Shown here: one piece after another, positions 22,409-30,382 of the stretch
How the letters are laid out: each line of letters starts with the position of its first letter
How positions within the stretch are numbered: the first letter of the stretch is position 1
Virus record (IMG/VR): IMGVR_UViG_3300031963_000042
Span: 1 to 64,000 of that record
Reading direction: 5' to 3' (one strand)
Length of the DNA: 64,000 nt
Source of the DNA: a virus
Position numbers and translations under genes: made by a program
Notes under the pieces: model-generated
Database searches by the model: none
Told to the model about the DNA's origin: nothing
What the model saw: only the letters and a program-made list of their open reading frames with translations

Positions 22409-22858
22409 ATGATTGATATAGAATTTATATGGTTTCGTACAGATGATCAAGATCTTTCTGATTATGCTAATGCTTTGGAAAATTTGTCCCATTATTGCCA
22501 TAATGTTGATGTCCCGATAAATATTGTAGAGCGTCGTGAAAGCCTATCTATCTTTGATTTACCACATACCTACCCTAATGTTGTTAGCATTACTACAGTA
22601 TACCTCTATCAGGAAAATTTTGGGGTTATTTTCCCTGATGTTACACACATAGATTTTTTAGCTCTTGGTTGCTCTAATATAGATTTTGGAAAATTAAAAG
22701 ATGTTAATACTCTTTATATCCCTGGTCATATAAAAGAAAACTATAAGATACAAGAGATTAAAGACGATATATATAAAATATATAACGTCGGATTTGACAC
22801 TAAAGATGGAGGTAGGGGACACAAACTTAAAATAAACAAACTAATTATTGGCAACTAA
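22409..22858 (+). CDS. Family B LRR-like protein, diverged (149 aa)
   Basis: N terminus MIDIEFIWFRTDDQDLSDYA. Turns YPNVVSITTV, FPDVTHIDFL, FGKLKDVNTL. It overlaps the next gene by one base (TAATG), indicating coupled translation. Confidence 0.82.
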   Translation: MIDIEFIWFRTDDQDLSDYANALENLSHYCHNVDVPINIVERRESLSIFDLPHTYPNVVSITTVYLYQENFGVIFPDVTHIDFLALGCSNIDFGKLKDVNTLYIPGHIKENYKIQEIKDDIYKIYNVGFDTKDGGRGHKLKINKLIIGN

Positions 22859-23256
22859 TGATAAAATTAGATAAGGATTATTTTTATACTGGAAACGGTG
22901 CCGGAAATAAATCTACAAATAAAAACCTATCAGATTACTGTCATAGTGTAGATTTTGAAATACATTTATCTGGTGCCCTATATATCCATGATGAGGAGCA
23001 TACATTCCCAAATATTGTTAAAATTGACGTATTGGTTATGTATACGCCATACTTGGCAGATATTTTCCCTGATTTAACTTATGCTGAATATTTATCTGTA
23101 GGTTCACAAAAATTTTATTTCGGAAATTTACGTAAGGTTGATTTAATAATTTTTCAACCACAAGTAAACCATCGATATGAATTAAAGCCCATAGGACATA
23201 ATGAATTTGTCGTATACAATAATAATAAAAAAATACATAGTTTAATATTTGGATAA
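22858..23256 (+). CDS. Family B LRR-like protein, diverged (132 aa)
   Basis: One of the shortest members. N terminus MIKLDKDYFYTGNGAGNKST. Linked to both neighbours by TAATG overlaps. Turns FPNIVKIDVL, FPDLTYAEYL, FGNLRKVDLI. Confidence 0.82.
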   Translation: MIKLDKDYFYTGNGAGNKSTNKNLSDYCHSVDFEIHLSGALYIHDEEHTFPNIVKIDVLVMYTPYLADIFPDLTYAEYLSVGSQKFYFGNLRKVDLIIFQPQVNHRYELKPIGHNEFVVYNNNKKIHSLIFG

Positions 23257-23684
23257 TGATTACGTTACGTACCGAGTTATTTGATACTGAACCTAATAAA
23301 GGCAGGAATCTTCCTGATAAAGAATATGACGAATATGTCTCGAACAAATTTATGAGGATGTCAGAATATTGTAATGCTGTTGATACTGACATAAGAATTG
23401 AAGGTAATTTTAGAAGAGATAATAATGTACTTATATTCCCAAATATAGTTATGGTCGATAACCTCTTTCTTGATTACTCTGCGGACCTTACATGTTTACC
23501 TGATTTAAAACGTGTTAAAGTATTAATATCATATACACAGGTCTTAAATTTGGGTGTTTTGGAAGAAGTTGATTCCATAATACTTATGGGCTCAGTAAAT
23601 ACTATTGAACATATTGAGGGTAATTTATATGCAATAAAATATAAAGGAGAAAAGATACATACTCTAATAATAAATAAGCCTTAA
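23256..23684 (+). CDS. Family B LRR-like protein, diverged (142 aa)
   Basis: N terminus MITLRTELFDTEPNKGRNLP. The second turn is shortened (LPDLKRVKVL). It ends KIHTLIINKP, similar to the HSLIFG and HTMKIDN ends of its neighbours. Confidence 0.82.
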   Translation: MITLRTELFDTEPNKGRNLPDKEYDEYVSNKFMRMSEYCNAVDTDIRIEGNFRRDNNVLIFPNIVMVDNLFLDYSADLTCLPDLKRVKVLISYTQVLNLGVLEEVDSIILMGSVNTIEHIEGNLYAIKYKGEKIHTLIINKP

Positions 23685-23687
23685 TCT

Positions 23688-24110
23688 ATGATCTATATTA
23701 AACTCCACAATTTTTCTACATTTGGATCCTCTGCTCGTGAGAATCATCTTAGATTGGCAGAATATTGTGATATTGTTAATGAAGAAGTTCATATTTATGG
23801 CCAATTCTATAGCTATTTCACAGATATTATTTATAAAAATGTTGTTAGTGTTGACGATTTGGTATTAAGCACCAAGGCATCCATAACTTATTTTCCGGAT
23901 CTTAAATTAGCAGAAACGATACAATTTAGTTCAGGATTCAGCACTTTGGGTAAATTAGAATATGTTAATAACATGTTGGTAAATAATTTAGATCCTGAAA
24001 TAGAGATATTTAATAAGCAAGGTAATATATATGAATTTTATAAAAATAAAATTTTATTTCATACAATGAAAATTGACAATCTAACTATTTTGGATGAACC
24101 TAACTTTTAA
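23688..24110 (+). CDS. Family B LRR-like protein, diverged (140 aa)
   Basis: Last gene of the run from 19385. N terminus MIYIKLHNFSTFGSSARENH. Turns YKNVVSVDDL, FPDLKLAETI, LGKLEYVNNM. Followed within a few bases by a strong terminator. Confidence 0.82.
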   Translation: MIYIKLHNFSTFGSSARENHLRLAEYCDIVNEEVHIYGQFYSYFTDIIYKNVVSVDDLVLSTKASITYFPDLKLAETIQFSSGFSTLGKLEYVNNMLVNNLDPEIEIFNKQGNIYEFYKNKILFHTMKIDNLTILDEPNF

Positions 24111-24112
24111 AA

Positions 24113-24149
24113 AAAGATAATACCCATTTAGGTATTATCTTTTTTTTTT
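24113..24149 (+). terminator. Rho-independent terminator
   Basis: AAAGATAATACC, 6-nt loop, GGTATTATCTTT and a T run to 24149. It closes the second family B run. Confidence 0.9.
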
Positions 24150-24155
24150 ACCATG

Positions 24156-24163
24156 ATATTTAT
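24156..24163 (+). promoter_or_regulatory. ATATTTAT motif, candidate late promoter
   Basis: 18 nt before ATG 24182, directly after a terminator. Confidence 0.45.
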
Positions 24164-24181
24164 TTAAATAAATAAAAAAAT

Positions 24182-24583
24182 ATGAAAAAAATTATAAGAT
24201 TAACAGAAAATGATTTGACAAATATTGTCAAAAGAGTAATTAACGAAGATTCTAGATCTAAAAAAATAAAGGATTTAAAAAAGGATCTTGGTAAGATAAT
24301 GGCTGAGCGGTTTTTTATAAATGACCGTATTGTTATAATTGTGTTTGATGTAATCAAACATGCAGGTTCTTTGTCAAGCATACAAGGTGATACAATATAC
24401 GATGAAACGCTAGCAGACATTATAGGTACATCTAGCGAAGTATTAAAAGAATTTAGGAGGCTTGGATTTACTACGAGAGGTTATAAAGACACAAATTTAG
24501 AACCAAATGAGGTTAATTCAATAACAAAAAAAATCACATCTTTAATGAACGATCTAATTGAGTCGCTACGTAAAGTTAAATAA
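24182..24583 (+). CDS. Putative head-targeted protein (133 aa)
   Basis: N terminus MKKIIRLTENDLTNIVKRVI followed by NE|DS. This is the clearest example of a signature found across the next 38 kb: a 15-25 residue amphipathic helix ending in (L/I/V)-x-E. In T4-like phages a similar short N-terminal peptide targets proteins into the prohead and is cut after such a motif by the prohead protease; applying that here is inference. The rest is helical, with no known domain. Confidence 0.8.
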   Translation: MKKIIRLTENDLTNIVKRVINEDSRSKKIKDLKKDLGKIMAERFFINDRIVIIVFDVIKHAGSLSSIQGDTIYDETLADIIGTSSEVLKEFRRLGFTTRGYKDTNLEPNEVNSITKKITSLMNDLIESLRKVK

Positions 24584-24596
24584 TATCCATTTAGAT

Positions 24597-25208
24597 ATGA
24601 GACGAATTACAGAGAAAGAAATTACTAGGATCGTTAGTAAAGTATTAAATGAAGATACTTCAAAATCTGACAATAAAAAATTTATCAAAAAATATGTTAA
24701 AATTGTTGATAAGTTTACTAACGATTTAAAGTCAAAACGAGAAACGCTTGAAAATAATTTAGATCACGGCATTAAGTTAATTTCTACTTCGGATAAAACA
24801 AATCGTAGGTATTCTTCTAACATCATGGATATATATGATGTTCATATAGGCAAGCCTCTAGCACATTTTGCTGCTTCAATTCAAACGCTTAGTGACTTAA
24901 ATAAAGAAATTTATCCTCAGGCCAAGGGATCTTCGGATATTATTAAAATGTTTATACTTAATATTAGTAATGATATATATGAAACAGCTGTAAGTGCTAA
25001 AGAAATATATGATGAAATAAGAACTAGTCTTAGTGACATCAAAGATTATACTGCATATTCCGGGAAAAAAGGATCTTTAGACAGATTTCCATTATTAGGT
25101 ATTGATTATAGTAGTTTAGATGAAAACATCGCTCAATTAATGAAAACACTCGAATCCTGGAATACGTATTTAAAATATGGTAGATTGGATAAAACCGACT
25201 TAAACTGA
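24597..25208 (+). CDS. Putative head-targeted helical protein (203 aa)
   Basis: Start at ATG 24597 (MRRITEKEITRIVSKVLNED), which gives the standard signature with candidate cut after LNE (residue 18). An upstream in-frame start (24558) would overlap the previous gene. The body is almost all helix (FIKKYVKIVDKFTNDLKSKR and onward), with no membrane segment. Weakly similar in plan to the 26100 and 26688 proteins. Confidence 0.78.
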   Translation: MRRITEKEITRIVSKVLNEDTSKSDNKKFIKKYVKIVDKFTNDLKSKRETLENNLDHGIKLISTSDKTNRRYSSNIMDIYDVHIGKPLAHFAASIQTLSDLNKEIYPQAKGSSDIIKMFILNISNDIYETAVSAKEIYDEIRTSLSDIKDYTAYSGKKGSLDRFPLLGIDYSSLDENIAQLMKTLESWNTYLKYGRLDKTDLN

Positions 25209-25221
25209 GTAAAAAATTAAA

Positions 25222-25629
25222 ATGCAAAAAATAATAATAAATGAGAATGAATTAAATAGTATAATACTAAATATTATATCAGAGTATACAAAGCCATATA
25301 CTCAAGATGAACTATTTGATGATTTTGATAACTCTTATGAGTTAATTGATAGCGTTTTAAGTAAATTAAACATTATTGAAGATGTTAATAGAACATATTT
25401 TATAGCCCCCAACAAAAAATATGCTGTATTCATGTTCGATTTTAAGTCTTGCATAATTTATTATGACAAGAACTTCATGGCTGAGCTTGAGGAAAATTTT
25501 GGTTTTAAAAATTTAAAGCAAAGTATATCCAGATGGGTAAATTACAATGAATATTTTGTTAATTGCAAAAAAGACCCTAGGTTTTTTGTTGTGACAGATA
25601 AGAATATTAGATTTTTAGATCCGTATTAA
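25222..25629 (+). CDS. Putative head-targeted protein (135 aa)
   Basis: N terminus MQKIIINENELNSIILNIIS followed by E|YT. The C-terminal region (YYDKNFMAELEENFGFKNLK, then SISRWVNYNEYFV) has the same order of strand, helix and W-V-containing helix as family A proteins, though weakly. Function unknown. Confidence 0.78.
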   Translation: MQKIIINENELNSIILNIISEYTKPYTQDELFDDFDNSYELIDSVLSKLNIIEDVNRTYFIAPNKKYAVFMFDFKSCIIYYDKNFMAELEENFGFKNLKQSISRWVNYNEYFVNCKKDPRFFVVTDKNIRFLDPY

Positions 25630-25638
25630 AAACAAATT

Positions 25639-26103
25639 ATGGTTACATTAAATTTTAATTATTTTGAAATTTCTGATCAAGCATATCTGACAGAAGATGC
25701 TGTGGATAATTTTGTATCTTATTGTAACAATATTGATCATGATGTTTATCTTGATGATAATATTCAAGTTTTATTTTATGATGAATATATTTATAATAAT
25801 CTTGTGGGAGCTAGTTCGATACGTATCGAACTAGATACATTAGTATTTGGTGATATATTCCCAGACCTTAAATTTGTTGATGATTTATTAGAATTTGATG
25901 AATGGCCCACTAATTTTGGAAAATTGGAGTTTGCTAGAATTCTATCGTTCACTAATAATAAACCTCCAGAATATGAAATAGAAATAAATGATAAAGATGG
26001 GTATAAAGAAGTAACTTTTATATACAATGGTGACAAAAAACATAAAATTATTTGTAGTGAGTTTAAATATTACCAGGATAATAAATTAATTAAAATAACA
26101 TGA
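25639..26103 (+). CDS. Family B LRR-like protein, isolated copy (154 aa)
   Basis: A family B member away from the main runs (MVTLNFNYFEISDQAYLTED). Conserved Cys after the first helix (SYCNNID) and turns YNNLVGASSI, FPDLKFVDDL, FGKLEFARIL. It overlaps the next gene by 4 nt (ATGA), so the two are translated together. Confidence 0.8.
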   Translation: MVTLNFNYFEISDQAYLTEDAVDNFVSYCNNIDHDVYLDDNIQVLFYDEYIYNNLVGASSIRIELDTLVFGDIFPDLKFVDDLLEFDEWPTNFGKLEFARILSFTNNKPPEYEIEINDKDGYKEVTFIYNGDKKHKIICSEFKYYQDNKLIKIT

Positions 26104-26684
26104 GAGCAAATAAATTTACAAACAAAGATTTAAATAGGATCACTAAACGGGTTCTTAATGAAGCATACATAGATTCATTCAGTAATGAAATATACATGGC
26201 TGTTTATGACATTCTTAATAAGATTATTAATATTAGTAGTTACTCACAGCAATTAACGATGTTGAAAAAGAACATAAAGTCGCTTGATTGGGCTAATGAT
26301 GAAACAAACGTATATCGGTACATTGGAACTTTATTTATTGACCCGATAAAAGATATACTGTTTAGTTTAGTTGAGATTTCCACGTCCATATATAGTTTCG
26401 AACACAAAAATATATATGAAGGGAAATATTTGGAAACTTTACTAAGACTAGTGACCAATGTACAAAAGACTGCCGGATCGCTAGTAAAATGTAGCCATAT
26501 TCTTGCTAATAAAATTGTCGACAATTATATAAATTTCCAAAATAATATTTTACACATATATGCAGGACAATGCGATAAAATTTTTAATAAGTTAAAAGTT
26601 GCTATCTCTGATTTGCATGATTTCTTAGAAAGAGAACTTAAAAAATCTTCTTATGACTTTTATGACTTAAAAAAAATGAATTAG
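26100..26684 (+). CDS. Putative head-targeted helical protein (194 aa)
   Basis: Signature MRANKFTNKDLNRITKRVLN, candidate cut after LNE (residue 21). Helical body. Paralogue of the next gene: both have LF(I/V)DPI.DI in the middle and Y..G.CD....L near the C terminus. Confidence 0.8.
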   Translation: MRANKFTNKDLNRITKRVLNEAYIDSFSNEIYMAVYDILNKIINISSYSQQLTMLKKNIKSLDWANDETNVYRYIGTLFIDPIKDILFSLVEISTSIYSFEHKNIYEGKYLETLLRLVTNVQKTAGSLVKCSHILANKIVDNYINFQNNILHIYAGQCDKIFNKLKVAISDLHDFLERELKKSSYDFYDLKKMN

Positions 26685-26687
26685 TAT

Positions 26688-27224
26688 ATGAAAAATTCAA
26701 AATTAAATAACACTGACTTAAATCGATTAATTCATAAAATATTAACTGAAAATACAAATACTGAGTTTTTAGTAAGGTTTAGAAAGATTATTGGTAGGTT
26801 CATCGAAAAACTGGCAAATATTAAGCACTATAAAGAAATAATTGAAGGATTTGGCTGGTATAGCCTGGAGTTCGATATGGAAACTACGGAAATGAAAAAA
26901 AGTCTAAAGGAACTATTTGTCGATCCTATAGATGATATAAGAATTGATTTTTTTGAAACTTTAAAGCCAATTATTGACCGTATAAGTGGGCGAGGTTCTG
27001 AAGAATTTTTAACTAAAATTAATACTCATATTTATGAGGCTATCAAATATTTTAATTCTATCGTAGAACATAGTAAATTACTTGTAGAGACTATTATTGA
27101 TGAACATTTAAACGCTGATGGGTTATATGTTCAGTACGTGTTAGGTACGTGCGATGCTAATTTGATGCTGTTAAGGCAGGTACTTAATTCTTTACATTTT
27201 GCATTAATTACACATACTGATTAA
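26688..27224 (+). CDS. Putative head-targeted helical protein (178 aa)
   Basis: Signature MKNSKLNNTDLNRLIHKILT, candidate cut after LTE. Paralogue of the 26100 protein (LFVDPIDDIR, YVLGTCDANLMLLRQVLNSL). Two hairpins follow the gene. Confidence 0.8.
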   Translation: MKNSKLNNTDLNRLIHKILTENTNTEFLVRFRKIIGRFIEKLANIKHYKEIIEGFGWYSLEFDMETTEMKKSLKELFVDPIDDIRIDFFETLKPIIDRISGRGSEEFLTKINTHIYEAIKYFNSIVEHSKLLVETIIDEHLNADGLYVQYVLGTCDANLMLLRQVLNSLHFALITHTD

Positions 27225-27225
27225 T

Positions 27226-27292
27226 AAATTATACCTTATCTGGTATAATTTTCATCAAAAATTATGAATTATACCTTATTGGGTATAAAATT
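27226..27292 (+). terminator. Two consecutive hairpins
   Basis: AAATTATACC, loop, GGTATAATTT at 27226-27251, and a second hairpin with the same ATTATACC arm and arm GGTATAA at about 27267-27292. The two share their left arm, so they look like a duplicated terminator. Confidence 0.7.
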
Positions 27293-27327
27293 ATAATCTA
27301 TTTACAAATACAATTTAAAAAATTGCG

Positions 27328-27335
27328 ATATTTAT
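27328..27335 (+). promoter_or_regulatory. ATATTTAT motif, candidate late promoter
   Basis: 5 nt before ATG 27341, just after the double hairpin. Confidence 0.4.
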
Positions 27336-27340
27336 ATGGT

Positions 27341-27694
27341 ATGAGTAGGAATATTATAATTAAAGAATCTGATTTTATCAATATAGTTAATAAATTTCTC
27401 CTTGAACAAGACTATACTAGAATCAGGCGTGCAATTGTAGATAATATCTATGATATTATTGATAATATAAGTAATAGAATGTTAAATAGAGATTTTGACG
27501 GTGCATTAGGGGAGGTTGTTGTATTACATATTAAAATAAATGATCTCTCACAAAATACAAGAACTCACAACAGAATTCAACTGCTTAGAAGGTTCGCGTC
27601 AAATTTAGAGAGACGTATTGAGAGGAGAGATATGAATGGCGTCAATATGCAATTAGAAAATATTTTAGACATTTTACCTAAGTTTTCTAGGTAA
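27341..27694 (+). CDS. Putative head-targeted protein (117 aa)
   Basis: Start at ATG 27341 (MSRNIIIKESDFINIVNKFL), candidate cut after LLE. The upstream in-frame ATG (27323) precedes the ATATTTAT motif. Basic helical body with many R-R pairs (IQLLRRFASNLERRIERRD), which might bind nucleic acid. A strong terminator follows. Confidence 0.75.
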   Translation: MSRNIIIKESDFINIVNKFLLEQDYTRIRRAIVDNIYDIIDNISNRMLNRDFDGALGEVVVLHIKINDLSQNTRTHNRIQLLRRFASNLERRIERRDMNGVNMQLENILDILPKFSR

Positions 27695-27723
27695 TAATAA
27701 ATTCCACTTGAATTTAATATACA

Positions 27724-27761
27724 TGGGGATGAGCAAAATATGCTTATCCCCAATTTTTTTT
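27724..27761 (+). terminator. Rho-independent terminator
   Basis: TGGGGATGAGCA, loop AAATA, TGCTTATCCCCA, then an 8-nt T run. Confidence 0.9.
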
Positions 27762-27810
27762 GTAAAACTAATAATATCTTGGATATTTATAATAAATATT
27801 AATACATCAT

Positions 27811-28524
27811 ATGGTTAAATATGTTATAACAGAAAGGCATTACAAATATTTAATTGAATCTGAGGCCAGTTTATTAACGGAAAATAAAATATCCGGAATT
27901 ATTTCAAAAGCATTCAGCAAAGTATCTAAATTTGGTCGAAAGTTTGAATCTTATTTTATCAAACAGTTCCCCAGGTATTTCTCATTATATATTGCATATA
28001 AAACTTTCATTCCAGGGTTTGCTCAGCCTGTAGAGGAATTTTTAAAAACGGGTGAATTCGATTTATCAGACAATCAGATTAATTTAATAATTAGTGGTAT
28101 TGTGGCTCAATTAATGTTTGACTCCAGGGTAATTTTTGAGCAAATTTTCAAAAAAATAGACGATGATGGGTTAGTAGAGGCGTTTGATTCTGCATTTGAT
28201 TTTTCTAAAAAAATGATAGTTAAGTTAATGAAAATTCTTAGGCTTGTTAACGTAAGCATTGCTAATTCAGCCAAATCACTTTCCATTTGCTTTATGTTAC
28301 CTGTCTTCAACATATATAGCCAATATAGACATTTTCCTTATGAACTGACACCTGAGGTATTATTTAAAGGTGCTTGGATCACTGGTTTAGCTTATACTTC
28401 TATAAGTTTAATTAAGCATGTTATTGACGGGTTACTAAATAATATAGAAAATGATATTAAAGCCTCAGTAAAGAAAGATAATATAAAACCAGGATCTGCT
28501 GAGGATTATTTTTTTGGCGATTAA
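27811..28524 (+). CDS. Head-targeted membrane protein, paralogue of 45803 (237 aa)
   Basis: Signature with candidate cut after LTE (residue 24; SLLTENKIS). Several hydrophobic segments (around 55-70, 92-105, 150-170, 190-205). Alignment by eye with the minus-strand protein at 45803-46420 is clear over PVEEFLKTGEFDLS to MLPVFNIY (there PLNNFLMTSEFNLT to LIPIIPIL). A membrane-inserting protein that carries a head-targeting signal would suit a role in DNA ejection, but this is speculative. Confidence 0.8.
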   Translation: MVKYVITERHYKYLIESEASLLTENKISGIISKAFSKVSKFGRKFESYFIKQFPRYFSLYIAYKTFIPGFAQPVEEFLKTGEFDLSDNQINLIISGIVAQLMFDSRVIFEQIFKKIDDDGLVEAFDSAFDFSKKMIVKLMKILRLVNVSIANSAKSLSICFMLPVFNIYSQYRHFPYELTPEVLFKGAWITGLAYTSISLIKHVIDGLLNNIENDIKASVKKDNIKPGSAEDYFFGD

Positions 28525-28539
28525 ATTTTAATTTAAAAT

Positions 28540-28851
28540 ATGAAATTAATAAATAAACGTGAGGTGTTTGATAAATTAGACGATAAAACTAGATGGTATG
28601 ATACCAGTTATCGGGGTAGAAACATACTAATGAAGTCTAAAATAACATTAAGGCCTAAAATATTAGTCGTACCTGAAAAATATCAAATATTTATTGATGG
28701 AGAACTTCTTAATGTATTAAAAGATAATTTTGATTTGACGGATTATACTGCCAAAGATTATCTGATAGGTTGGGCTAGAGATCGATTTAATGTAAAAATT
28801 CATGATGTTTTTTACGTTGATTCATCTGTACATTGGGACAGAATTGTTTAA
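28540..28851 (+). CDS. Single-copy relative of family A (103 aa)
   Basis: The second half, YQIFIDGELLNVLKDNF then DYLIGWARDRFNVKIHDV, follows the same order as family A (ILIKKISGEVYYNYEFKDKF then DFEILLGRWVEDTFQMKVNHT). The stretch that forms the CRISPR-like repeat in the arrays is here just ordinary coding sequence with no repeat or spacer after it. It lacks the targeting signature. Useful as an outgroup for the array genes. Confidence 0.75.
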   Translation: MKLINKREVFDKLDDKTRWYDTSYRGRNILMKSKITLRPKILVVPEKYQIFIDGELLNVLKDNFDLTDYTAKDYLIGWARDRFNVKIHDVFYVDSSVHWDRIV

Positions 28852-28866
28852 TTTTTAATTAAAAAG

Positions 28867-28874
28867 ATATTTAT
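28867..28874 (+). promoter_or_regulatory. ATATTTAT motif, candidate late promoter
   Basis: 5 nt before ATG 28880. Confidence 0.4.
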
Positions 28875-28879
28875 TTAAT

Positions 28880-29296
28880 ATGAAAAGAAAGATTTTATTA
28901 AGAGAGTCTGAATTGACGGCATTAATCAGAAAAACTATTAGTGAAGCCACTGGCGATATGTCATTGATTGAGAATGAATTAGATAGTTTACTAAAGAAAC
29001 CATCGACACTTAGATTCCCCTTAGAAAGAGGTGTTCATAGTTATTTTGAATTACCATCATATTCATTTTATGATGATATGGATTACCCTGTTATTGGGGT
29101 AATAAAAAACCCAAATAAATATTCTGGTACTTTTTCAAAAAAGTTATATATAACTAAAGATTATTATGAAAAATTGTCTGGAATGTGCGACCTTTCATTG
29201 AGGATTCTAAATGATGTTATATTATCCTGGGTTAACGGTAAATTTGACGATAGACTTGTCCATAAAATCGTAATAAATAGTAGAGTTTTTACTTAA
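28880..29296 (+). CDS. Putative head-targeted protein with family A-like end (138 aa)
   Basis: Signature MKRKILLRESELTALIRKTI, candidate cut after ISE. The C-terminal part (LYITKDYYEKLSGMCDLSLR, ILNDVILSWVNGKFDDRLVH) again resembles the family A end. So the family A fold also occurs behind a targeting peptide. Confidence 0.78.
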   Translation: MKRKILLRESELTALIRKTISEATGDMSLIENELDSLLKKPSTLRFPLERGVHSYFELPSYSFYDDMDYPVIGVIKNPNKYSGTFSKKLYITKDYYEKLSGMCDLSLRILNDVILSWVNGKFDDRLVHKIVINSRVFT

Positions 29297-29301
29297 ATAG
29301 T

Positions 29302-29790
29302 ATGAGGAATTTTTTTTATAAAAAGCCCAGATTATATGAACAAATGGATGATAGCTCATCAGTTGAGCTTTTAGATTATTCTCAGTTTGATAATGATTGG
29401 ATTAGATTGCACATGCACTTAAAGCATAAAGGCAATCCTGAATATGGCTTAAAAGGGGATGTCAATTTAAATATGACTAAAGCTAAGACTTTAAAAAATA
29501 TGATATATATCATTGGGGATTTAAACATTGTAAATTGTGATATTCCTAGTCTTGGTGATTTATATTTAGCTTACGGTAATGTTAATGCTTCGAGGTCTAA
29601 ATTAAGAGACCTTGGTGATCTGGCTATCGTTATTGGTGATTTAATTCTTACAAGTACGTTGGTTTCTTCATTAGGTAGTTTAAAGCATATCAATGGTAAT
29701 TTGTATATTAGAGGAACAGATCTAGCTAGGAATATGTCTCCAGATGAAATCAGAAAAAAAATATATGTAAAAGGAGATATATTAACCTAA
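29302..29790 (+). CDS. LRR-like solenoid protein (162 aa)
   Basis: Regular turns of about 20 residues in the middle (MIYIIGDLNIVNCDIPSLGD, LAIVIGDLILTSTLVSSLGS, HINGNLYIRG): alternating I/L/V strands with S-L-G-x-L corners. This is a bacterial leucine-rich-repeat-like solenoid, and a longer, cleaner version of the turns seen in family B. Starts 5 nt after the previous stop. Confidence 0.82.
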   Translation: MRNFFYKKPRLYEQMDDSSSVELLDYSQFDNDWIRLHMHLKHKGNPEYGLKGDVNLNMTKAKTLKNMIYIIGDLNIVNCDIPSLGDLYLAYGNVNASRSKLRDLGDLAIVIGDLILTSTLVSSLGSLKHINGNLYIRGTDLARNMSPDEIRKKIYVKGDILT

Positions 29791-29816
29791 TAAAATTAAA
29801 TTAAAAAAAATAAAAA

Positions 29817-30098
29817 ATGCAAAAAAATACAGATAGAAAAGTTTCAAAAGCAGAATTTTTTACTCTATTCAATAAGTTAATCACTGAGCAGGAAAATGTT
29901 TCAGATCCCGCTAAGTATTTATGGAATATGGTTGATTCTGTTAAAAACAAAGAAATTAAACCAGAATATTACCTAGAGGTTTTGGCACAAGCCTCAAGAG
30001 AATTAAGAGAATTTAAATCAAAAGGTGTCATAAACTTAGATGATTTCGAAGCGTTAGTGATATACATAAGCGACGTTAAAAATGAATTAGGACTATAA
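29817..30098 (+). CDS. Putative head-targeted protein (93 aa)
   Basis: Signature ends LITE|QE (residue 24). Small acidic helical protein; the next gene follows after 4 nt. No recognised domain. Confidence 0.78.
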   Translation: MQKNTDRKVSKAEFFTLFNKLITEQENVSDPAKYLWNMVDSVKNKEIKPEYYLEVLAQASRELREFKSKGVINLDDFEALVIYISDVKNELGL

Positions 30099-30102
30099 AA
30101 TT

Positions 30103-30381
30103 ATGGCTAAAATATATAAACCAGAAGATTTCCCGGCAAAAGATCCAAAAGCTAAACGATCTGAAATCGTAGAAAAAGTTTCCGCAGCAATAGAATCAAA
30201 TAGTTTTACTAAGGAAAACGATAATACAATAAGTCTTAAAATAACCGGAGATTATGACCAACAGGAATTAATCGATTTTCAGAGCTATTACTCTTTATTG
30301 GGCGATTGGTCTAAGGTGGAAACATCTAGGATCTTGTCTCCAAATAGTGAGCATGAAATTAAAATAAAACTTATTAAGTAA
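30103..30381 (+). CDS. Hypothetical protein (92 aa)
   Basis: MAKIYKPEDFPAKDPKAKRS start, then a helix and two or three strands ending HEIKIKLIK. One nt separates it from the caspase-like gene, so they are probably co-translated; it could be a partner of that protein. No targeting signature. Confidence 0.78.
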   Translation: MAKIYKPEDFPAKDPKAKRSEIVEKVSAAIESNSFTKENDNTISLKITGDYDQQELIDFQSYYSLLGDWSKVETSRILSPNSEHEIKIKLIK

Positions 30382-30382
30382 A

